Positions 14,094-18,960 of a stretch of 18,960 nt of DNA are shown here, piece after piece. The notes beneath the pieces were generated by a model that had not been told where the DNA came from, did no database searches, and saw nothing but the letters and a program-made list of their open reading frames with translations. Each line of letters opens with the position of its first letter. Position 1 is the stretch's first letter. Origin of the DNA: Nanobdellota archaeon (GTDB lineage: Archaea; Nanobdellota; Nanobdellia; SCGC-AAA011-G17; GW2011-AR17); NCBI GenBank assembly GCA_030018575.1, contig JASEIA010000018.1:1-18960 (forward strand). Reading direction: 5' to 3'. Both the position numbers and the translations under genes were made by a program.

Positions 14094-14120
14094 ACATTTT
14101 TTGGTTTTTTAACCGCATTC

Positions 14121-14128
14121 TTTATAAG
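14121..14128 (+). promoter_or_regulatory. TATA box of the helicase gene
   Basis: TTTATAAG lies 23-30 nt before the ATG at 14151. No SD is present, so the mRNA is probably leaderless. Confidence 0.6.
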
Positions 14129-14150
14129 CACACAATTTATCTAAATTCCT

Positions 14151-16013
14151 ATGCAATTATTTCCCCACGAAACAGTCCGCCCCGTACAAAAAGACTTCAT
14201 GGAAAAGGTAAAAGAGGCGCTGGAAAATAAAAAGCACCTGATAGCCCACTGCCCAACTGGCGTAGGAAAAACTGCCGGAGTATTGGCTCCTGCGCTGGAA
14301 TATGGAATCAAAGAGGGGCTTACTGTTTTCTTCCTGACATCAAGGCATACCCAGCACATGATTGCAATAGAGACATTGCAGAAAATAAAAGAAAAGTCAA
14401 AAGAAGACATCTGCTGCATTGACATCATCGGCAAAAAACACATGTGCGGGCAAAAGGGGGTTGCTGTGCTGACTTCTTCCGAGTTCTCTGATTACTGCAA
14501 GTCAGTGAGGGAAAAAGAGGAATGCGAATATTACACAAATGTGAAGAAAAACAGCAAGCTCTCGCTTGACGCTGAGCTGCTTGCAAAGGAGTTCATGAAA
14601 AAGGCGGCGCATGTTGAAGCATTTGTCAAAAAGTGCAAAAAAGAGAGGCTCTGCCCGTTTGAAATGGCTTGCATTGTGGGAAGAAAAGCAAATGTCATCA
14701 TAGCCGACTACAACCATGCCATGCATCCGGGAATAAGGGAGACATTATTCGGAAAAACCGGTAAGCAGCTTTCAAGCTCAATACTCATAATGGATGAGGC
14801 GCACAACCTGCCTTCAAGGGCAAGGAAATTATTAACCTTCTCGTTAAGCGCTTACGCCATAGAGCAGTCCATAAAAGAGGCAAAGGCAGTCAAGGCAGAT
14901 GACACGGCAGGGCATCTCACCCTTTTGTTAAAGATGGCTGAAGAGCTTGGGGCAGGGATAGCTTACGGCAAGCAGGAGCTTTTAATCAAAAAGCAGGAGC
15001 TTTTCTCAAAAGTCGAGGCAATAACAAACTATGAGATATTTTCGCAATCATTGCATTCAATTGCAGACGAGATATTAGAGACAAAGAAGAGGAGCTTTTC
15101 AGCAGGCATTGCAAACTTCCTTGACGCCTGGACAGGGCCTGACAACGGCTTTACAAGGATAATATCAAAAGGGCTTACAAAGATGGGAAAGCCGTTTGTT
15201 GCAGTATCGTATAAATGCCTTGACCCCTCAATACCTCTGAAGGAAATAGCGTCTTCTGCAAGAAACGTGATTGCAATGAGCGGAACATTAACCCCCACTG
15301 AAATGTACAAGGACTTATTAGGCTTTGAAAAGGCTGTTTGCGCTGAATATGAAAGCCCTTTTCCGAAAGAAAACAGATTAAATCTCATTGTGCCGCAGAC
15401 TTCAACAAAATACACTGCAAGGAGCAGTGCAATGTACGAGTCAATAGCAAGGAAATGCGCTGAAATAGCAAATGCGATTCCGGGAAATTCTGCGATCTTC
15501 TTCCCAAGCTACAAGATAATGGAAGAAGTGTATGCAACATTCCAAGGCCTTTATTCAAGGACAATATTCCTTGAGCAGCCAGAGCTTGGAAAGGATAATA
15601 AGGCAGAGATGCTTGACTCGTTCAAGTCATACAAGGATGCCGGAGCGGTTTTACTTGCTGTAAGCGCAGGCAGCTTTGGCGAGGGAATTGACCTTATGGG
15701 GGATTTTTTGAAAGGCGTTGTTGTTGTCGGATTGCCATTGACAAGGCCTGACCTGGAAACAGAGGAATTAATCAAATACTATGACTTGAAGTATGCAAAA
15801 GGATGGGATTACGGCTACATAATGCCTGCAATAATCACCACAATGCAGAATGCCGGGCGCTGTATAAGAAGCGAGACAGACAGGGGGGTTATTGTATTTC
15901 TTGATGAAAGGTATGTGTGGCCGAACTACAGGCGCTGTTTCCCGAAAGAGTGGAACATGCGGGTATGTTTTAATGCAAGGGAAGAGATAGAAGGGTTTTT
16001 TAAGGCAAAGTAA
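14151..16013 (+). CDS. XPD/Rad3-family Fe-S DNA helicase
   Basis: A 620-residue superfamily 2 helicase. Walker A is CPTGVGKT at 34-41, the DEAH box is at 215-218 (LIMDEAHNL), an SGTL motif lies in NVIAMSGTLTP, and motif VI is QNAGRCIR at 566-573. Between motifs I and II are four Cys placed like the 4Fe-4S ligands of XPD: Cys99 (KKHMCGQ), Cys116 (DYCKS), Cys125 (EECEY) and Cys168 (LCPFE); an extra Cys is at 174. These enzymes unwind DNA 5' to 3'; in archaea they are linked to DNA repair. The spacing and size fit archaeal XPD better than bacterial DinG. A leaderless promoter precedes it and no repair partner is adjacent. Confidence 0.92.
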   Translation: MQLFPHETVRPVQKDFMEKVKEALENKKHLIAHCPTGVGKTAGVLAPALEYGIKEGLTVFFLTSRHTQHMIAIETLQKIKEKSKEDICCIDIIGKKHMCGQKGVAVLTSSEFSDYCKSVREKEECEYYTNVKKNSKLSLDAELLAKEFMKKAAHVEAFVKKCKKERLCPFEMACIVGRKANVIIADYNHAMHPGIRETLFGKTGKQLSSSILIMDEAHNLPSRARKLLTFSLSAYAIEQSIKEAKAVKADDTAGHLTLLLKMAEELGAGIAYGKQELLIKKQELFSKVEAITNYEIFSQSLHSIADEILETKKRSFSAGIANFLDAWTGPDNGFTRIISKGLTKMGKPFVAVSYKCLDPSIPLKEIASSARNVIAMSGTLTPTEMYKDLLGFEKAVCAEYESPFPKENRLNLIVPQTSTKYTARSSAMYESIARKCAEIANAIPGNSAIFFPSYKIMEEVYATFQGLYSRTIFLEQPELGKDNKAEMLDSFKSYKDAGAVLLAVSAGSFGEGIDLMGDFLKGVVVVGLPLTRPDLETEELIKYYDLKYAKGWDYGYIMPAIITTMQNAGRCIRSETDRGVIVFLDERYVWPNYRRCFPKEWNMRVCFNAREEIEGFFKAK

Positions 16014-16078
16014 AAGGCCGCCGGGATTTTATTGAAAAACAGCTGTTTAAGACTAGAAAGTGGTTACAAATAGAAAGG

Positions 16079-16086
16079 TTATATAT
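16079..16086 (+). promoter_or_regulatory. TATA box of the secreted-protein gene
   Basis: TTATATAT is centred about 28 nt before the short ATG ORF at 16111. The mRNA should thus begin at or next to that ATG and carry a 30-35 nt leader before the main ATG at 16145. Confidence 0.5.
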
Positions 16087-16110
16087 GGGTGCTCTATTCT
16101 ACATGTGGTA

Positions 16111-16143
16111 ATGTTTCCCTATATGCAGGAAGGAGGCAAGTAA
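16111..16143 (+). CDS. Possible leaderless 10-codon leader peptide
   Basis: ATG at 16111 opens MFPYMQEGGK followed by TAA at 16141-16143, one base before the main ATG at 16145. The TATA box places the transcript start at about 16109-16111, so this ORF would be read without a leader, and its last codons contain the main gene's SD (GGAGG, 16132-16136). That layout would couple translation of the two. It may equally be chance, since only ten codons are involved. Confidence 0.3.
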   Translation: MFPYMQEGGK

Positions 16144-16144
16144 A

Positions 16145-16786
16145 ATGAAACAAACAACATTGGCCTTGATAGCCTCACTTGCGGCAGGAATTGGTTTTGC
16201 AGCAGGAAGCGGCGCGCATGAGACTAAGGCAGAGATTGCCACGCTTGCGGACAGGGTTTCTTACGGGACAATTGCCAGAAAGTTAAACCAGGGGAATTGA
16301 ATGCTTATGCTGGCATATTGAATCTTTATGGCGCCCTGGACCTTGAACAAACAATTGCCATGGGGCCGGACGGCTATATGGTGAAATCAGGGCCGTGCAC
16401 GCTGGTTCACACTGAAAGAAGAGGCGGCTGCGAAATTATCCTTTTGTGTGAAGGCGGCGAGTTTAACGGAGGATCAGGAAAATGGGTTGATGGGGACTGC
16501 GATACAAGGCCTGAGATTGTTCCTGAGTTGGTTGATTGGGAATATGATTATTATCCCTGTGACGAACGCAATATGGTTCGCCCTTGAGCTTAAGAATGAA
16601 GCAGGAGAATGGGTTGTTCCAACGCTGGAAACTCACCCTGAATTGTGCAAACCCAAAAAACATGATGCAAGGGAAGAGCTTCCACTTATGTATGTCTTCA
16701 CGGTAAGAGGTTCAATGGACATAGAGCAGGTAAACATTTTATGGAGACAGGCGCTGGAGCAGCATAGAGTAGAAGGAGAAAAGTAA
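16145..16786 (+). pseudogene. Secreted Cys-rich protein gene split by two frame changes
   Basis: The ATG at 16145, 8 nt after SD GGAGG, opens a clear Sec signal peptide (MKQTTLALIASLAAGIGFAAGSGA) but stops at TGA 16298-16300 after 51 residues. The next frame, open from 16228 and with no ATG, continues as ELNAYAGILNLYGALDLEQ with five Cys and stops at TGA 16585-16587. The first frame then resumes (LELKNEAGEWVVPTLETHPELC...) to TAA at 16784-16786. Joined, it is one exported protein of roughly 210 residues with six Cys (likely disulfides) that I do not recognise. One lost base near GGGG (16291-16294) and one extra base near 16575-16585 would explain it. Alternatives are sequencing error or separate coupled ORFs (16297 TTG overlaps the first TGA; a second ORF would start upstream in the 16448 frame). 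Confidence 0.6.
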
Positions 16787-16848
16787 GGGATGCAATTCCT
16801 GCTTTCTTAACATTATACAACCATAAAAAACATTCAAGGGCAGCCTCC

Positions 16849-16880
16849 TTTTTTAACGGTTTTTCGGCTTTGTTTTTTCC
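16849..16880 (+). terminator. T-rich terminator region
   Basis: Three T runs (16849-16855, 16860-16864 and 16871-16878 approximately) follow the secreted-protein gene and precede the acylphosphatase promoter. They are a plausible archaeal termination zone. The rest of this 146-nt gap holds only that promoter. Confidence 0.45.
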
Positions 16881-16900
16881 ACAAAAAATCATACGAAAAG

Positions 16901-16910
16901 TATATAAATA
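16901..16910 (+). promoter_or_regulatory. TATA box of the acylphosphatase gene
   Basis: TATATAAATA lies 23-32 nt before ATG 16933. This spacing supports 16933 rather than any upstream start, because an ATG at 16870 in the same frame would lie before the promoter. Confidence 0.65.
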
Positions 16911-16932
16911 CCCCCTTTACAACGTAAGAAAC

Positions 16933-17205
16933 ATGAAGCGCGTCAAAATCCTAATCTACGGGGAAGTCCAGGGAAAGAATTTCCGTGCCGCAATACAGGA
17001 AAAGGCATTGATGCTCGACCTGTGCGGTTATGTGAAGAACAATGATGACGGCTCTGTGACAGCTGTCCTTGAAGGCGATGAGACAGACATAGACGAAATG
17101 GTTGATTTCTGCAAGGAAGGCGTGAGAGGCGCTTCCATCGATGACGTTGAAGTCATTGACCAGGACTTCAAGGGCGACTTTGTTGATTTTGAGATAAGGT
17201 ACTAA
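16933..17205 (+). CDS. acyP: Acylphosphatase
   Basis: A 90-residue enzyme that hydrolyses acyl phosphates such as carbamoyl or 1,3-bisphosphoglycerate-type anhydrides in the cytoplasm. The signature YGEVQGKNFRAAIQ at 9-22 contains the phosphate-binding loop and catalytic Arg18 (usual VQGVGFR reads VQGKNFR), and GYVKNNDDGSVTAVLEG at 32-48 has the catalytic Asn36, 18 residues after the Arg as in characterised enzymes. It ends FVDFEIRY, the normal terminus, at normal length. The TATA box fixes the start and implies a leaderless mRNA. A 39-codon ORF begins one base after its stop and is probably co-transcribed. The Lys-Asn substitution in the loop could change rate or preference but keeps the catalytic pair. 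Confidence 0.92.
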   Translation: MKRVKILIYGEVQGKNFRAAIQEKALMLDLCGYVKNNDDGSVTAVLEGDETDIDEMVDFCKEGVRGASIDDVEVIDQDFKGDFVDFEIRY

Positions 17206-17206
17206 A

Positions 17207-17326
17207 ATGTATGAAGCAGACTACAGCGGAAGAACTATTGAAGACATTATTTCAATAATAAGAAAAAGGGGCTTGCTTATTGACAAGGCAAAGACAGCGG
17301 GAAGAAGACTGCTCAGATTAAATTAA
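17207..17326 (+). CDS. Small unrecognised protein, 39 residues
   Basis: ATG at 17207 follows the acylphosphatase TAA by one base (TAAAATG) and reads MYEADYSGRTIEDIISIIRK, then a basic stretch ending GRRLLRLN, to TAA at 17324-17326. Tight spacing suggests coupled translation in one mRNA. The sequence is compatible with one acidic-then-basic amphipathic helix and resembles no family that I know. Another TATA box begins only 13 nt later, so the mRNA probably ends here. Confidence 0.45.
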   Translation: MYEADYSGRTIEDIISIIRKRGLLIDKAKTAGRRLLRLN

Positions 17327-17338
17327 TGAGGCATAAGC

Positions 17339-17347
17339 TTTATATAT
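17339..17347 (+). promoter_or_regulatory. TATA box of the small-ORF/alpha-repeat gene pair
   Basis: TTTATATAT lies 40-48 nt before ATG 17387. The leader of about 15-20 nt contains GGTGAAAGGAG (17370-17380), an SD 6 nt before the ATG. Confidence 0.5.
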
Positions 17348-17386
17348 CGAATGTTGATGCTTCATTCGAGGTGAAAGGAGCAAAAA

Positions 17387-17644
17387 ATGGCAGGATTTGA
17401 AGACGCATACAGGAATTTCGTGCAGACAAACGGATTAGTCGGCACAATAATCGAGCTTGAAAGAATGTTCATCGCGGATTTCAGGCAGAACAGGTCGCCT
17501 CTTGTACATAGAGTAGCGAATGCATGCGGAAGGGCGCACAGCCTGTATCTGGAAAACATGTTTCCGGAAGGCGACCCCAGAAGGCTCAGGAACATTGAAT
17601 GTTACATCAGGCTTAGCAGGAAAGTAAGAGAGTTTGGAAAGTAA
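17387..17644 (+). CDS. Small hypothetical helical protein
   Basis: An 85-residue basic protein that I do not recognise. It starts MAGFEDAYRNFVQTNGLVGT and ends in a basic helix, RNIECYIRLSRKVREFGK; the pattern is helical throughout with two Cys and no signal peptide or membrane segment. SD GGAG (17377-17380) lies 6 nt before the ATG and a TATA box is at 17339, so expression is well supported. It is followed after 9 nt by the alpha-repeat protein gene, which has no SD of its own, so the two are likely co-transcribed and functionally linked. Confidence 0.65.
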   Translation: MAGFEDAYRNFVQTNGLVGTIIELERMFIADFRQNRSPLVHRVANACGRAHSLYLENMFPEGDPRRLRNIECYIRLSRKVREFGK

Positions 17645-17653
17645 AGAAACGAA

Positions 17654-18775
17654 ATGAGCAAGAGCAAAAATACGAAAGGAACGGCAGGAACTCTTGACCA
17701 AAAGTTTGATGCAGATCTCGGGTTTGCAAGCATGGTGCACAGGTGCGTCTCCCGCAGGCAGGTAATAGGGAAAAAGGACTTGTCAAGCTTATTAAAAGCA
17801 GTGGAAATCCTTGATGCAAAAGGGATTGCCCTTCCTGCTGCAGAAATTTCCGCATATGCAGCAAATATTACAAAAGACCCCGCCTTATATGAGAAGGCAA
17901 TTGCAAATTTTGAATGCGCGCCTGGAGGAGAAGACGTGAATGCAGGCATTATAGCCCGCTTAAGGAAAAGACAAGCCAAAGCAATAGAAAAGCTTAAGCC
18001 AAAGCCGGAATTTTCAGGAAAAGCACTTGCAGAAAGAATCCTTCTTTCACTTGAAGAAAAAGCTGATATGGACGAGAGACGTGTTTTGTTCATGGGAGAG
18101 GCTGATAAAGGGGGAGACAGAATCCATCCCTGTGTTCTGCTTGCGATGAACGCTTCAGCAGCAATCGCATATGCGCTTATCGGAAATATTGAAAGGGCAA
18201 GTGAAATGCTAAAGGGGATAGAAGAGCACGTAGGAAAAGCTAAATTTGGCAGGCTTTATTATGCCCACTCTGAAACCAATGCATTGTACACAGACGACAG
18301 CGCACTTGTTGCTGTATTATATTCAACTCTCGGGAACCAGGATGAAGCGCTTGCCATATTAAAAGACATAGATAAATGGATAGGCAAAAAGGATTCTCTT
18401 TACTGTGCTGGTACAAATACCAGCTATTGCCAGATAGTATCTCCCGAAGCTATAACAACATGCGCAAATGCAGGAATGACACTGGCATTCGCATCAGTCG
18501 GGAACAGGCAGAGGGCAAGGGAGTTGCTTGAGGGGATAGAGCTTAAAATAGGCAAAGAACGGGGCCTCTATAGGTATCGTGCTGAAAAAAGTAAATTCAA
18601 TTCTGGAAGAGCAAACAATACAAGTATGGTTGCGGCAGCGTATGCAGCAATCGGAAAATGGGATACAGCTGCAGGCATAACCGAGACATTGCGCCTTAAG
18701 CAATATAAGGATATTTTTGTTGCGATAACCTATGCGCTGCTAGACAAAAGGGGAAGGAAATGGCAAGAGTATTAA
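17654..18775 (+). CDS. Alpha-hairpin repeat protein of unknown function
   Basis: A 373-residue cytoplasmic protein. From about residue 158 to 345 it contains four repeats of about 53-55 residues with the pattern A-x-AY-x-x-IGN-x4-A-x2-(L/M)L-x2-IE-x2-IGK-x-x-GLY: units near 158-212, 213-265, 266-320 and a shorter one at 321-345. Each looks like a helix pair plus a loop ending in GLY-R/Y, resembling TPR-like or alpha/alpha-toroid (six-hairpin) folds. The N-terminal 150 residues are helical with a basic linker (RLRKRQAKAIEKLKPKP, 102-118). No catalytic motif is evident; a scaffold or ligand-binding role is possible. It directly follows the 85-residue ORF and ends 18 nt before the 81-nt repeat. 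Confidence 0.68.
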   Translation: MSKSKNTKGTAGTLDQKFDADLGFASMVHRCVSRRQVIGKKDLSSLLKAVEILDAKGIALPAAEISAYAANITKDPALYEKAIANFECAPGGEDVNAGIIARLRKRQAKAIEKLKPKPEFSGKALAERILLSLEEKADMDERRVLFMGEADKGGDRIHPCVLLAMNASAAIAYALIGNIERASEMLKGIEEHVGKAKFGRLYYAHSETNALYTDDSALVAVLYSTLGNQDEALAILKDIDKWIGKKDSLYCAGTNTSYCQIVSPEAITTCANAGMTLAFASVGNRQRARELLEGIELKIGKERGLYRYRAEKSKFNSGRANNTSMVAAAYAAIGKWDTAAGITETLRLKQYKDIFVAITYALLDKRGRKWQEY

Positions 18776-18793
18776 AAGAAATGAATGGAAGGC

Positions 18794-18874
18794 AAATAAA
18801 GATTAAAGAGGGGCATCGCCTATCCCATCCGCAGCAAGCTACTGGGTATTACGGCGATGCGAATTGAAATAACG
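18794..18874 (-). repeat. 81-nt hairpin repeat, gene-associated copy
   Basis: Matches 9553-9633 in the same orientation with one mismatch. The paired arms are GCATCGCC (18813-18820) and GGCGATGC (18853-18860). The minus-strand stop codon of the edge-truncated gene (18849-18851) and its last eight codons lie inside the repeat, so the repeat is the 3' end of that gene or of the element carrying it. Confidence 0.8.
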
Positions 18875-18960
18875 TTGATTGCTTATGATTATAGCCTCCT
18901 TGCTGCTTGATATATTGTTCCATAGCTTTGACATCATATCCATCACCAACAGTGTCTATA
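18849..18960 (-). CDS. C-terminal 36 residues of a protein cut by the right edge, possibly transposon-encoded
   Basis: Reading from the edge on the minus strand gives IDTVGDGYDVKAMEQYIKQQ, then GGYNHKQSTLFQFASP and TAA at 18849-18851. The last eight codons lie within the repeat shared with 9553-9633, where no ORF is attached; this suggests a gene carried by a mobile element whose right end overlaps its stop, as in IS200/IS605 tnpB genes. The tail does not include a diagnostic zinc ribbon or RuvC motif, so TnpB is only a guess. A second reading is a replication or repair protein, because QSTLFQF fits the archaeal PCNA-binding (PIP) pattern Q-x-x-L-x-x-F. Confidence 0.45.
   Translation of the reverse strand, partial: IDTVGDGYDVKAMEQYIKQQGGYNHKQSTLFQFASP

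Noticed and set aside
13649..14230. Plus-strand ORF of 193 codons between the phosphatase and helicase genes
   Set aside because: It is antisense to the histidine phosphatase, then reads through the palindromic repeat and overlaps the helicase start; no promoter.
14151..16013. DinG as the identity of the helicase
   Set aside because: Cys spacing, lack of an exonuclease domain and archaeal context fit XPD better, although the two families are close.
7282..17705. Shared TKG..TLDQ near the N-termini of the phosphoesterase and the alpha-repeat protein
   Set aside because: Only a few residues match and the following sequences differ, so common origin or a shared targeting signal is not supported.

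Overview
The window looks like chromosome from an archaeon, most likely a DPANN-type (Woesearchaeota/Pacearchaeota-like) lineage. Markers for this are archaeal EF-2, archaeal RtcB with an intein, an XPD-type Fe-S helicase, the archaeal ArvA/ArvB/ArvC trio, and promoters with a TATA box about 25-30 nt upstream of the start codon, implying leaderless mRNAs. A few genes use a Shine-Dalgarno (SD) site instead: EF-2, the metallophosphoesterase, the secreted protein and a small ORF. The phylum is inferred from gene style and cannot be proven from the sequence alone. I saw no rRNA, tRNA or CRISPR array.

Layout. 1-1652: minus-strand operon arvA-arvB-arvC. 1865-4744: rtcB interrupted by a 491-residue intein. 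4782-5361: a decayed toxin-antitoxin-like pair, an AbrB-type gene broken at a G7 run and a convergent, internally shortened PIN gene. 5518-7182: a small serine hydrolase, an unrecognised helical protein and a mannose-6-phosphate isomerase-type cupin. 7267-9480: a large protein with two metallophosphoesterase-like halves. 9481-9758: convergent gap holding repeats and hairpins. 9759-12794: EF-2 and a Bro-N/DinD-like gene. 12795-14150: a histidine phosphatase between two palindrome-rich repeat clusters. 14151-16013: XPD-like helicase. 16111-16786: a secreted Cys-rich gene split over two frames, preceded by a possible leaderless leader peptide. 16933-18775: acylphosphatase, two small ORFs and an alpha-hairpin repeat protein. 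18794-18960: second copy of the 81-nt repeat, overlapping the 3' end of a gene that runs off the window.

How it fits together. Most genes are single housekeeping units in RNA repair, translation, DNA repair and carbohydrate metabolism, with no long pathway operon. The accessory signal lies between them. (i) An 81-nt hairpin repeat occurs twice, 9.24 kb apart; one copy contains the stop codon of an edge-truncated gene, and the solo copy has a related hairpin about 110 nt away, as expected for a mobile-element end and a short deletion derivative. (ii) Two three-hairpin palindromic repeats have compensating stem changes. (iii) Several genes are broken or frame-split at or near G runs.
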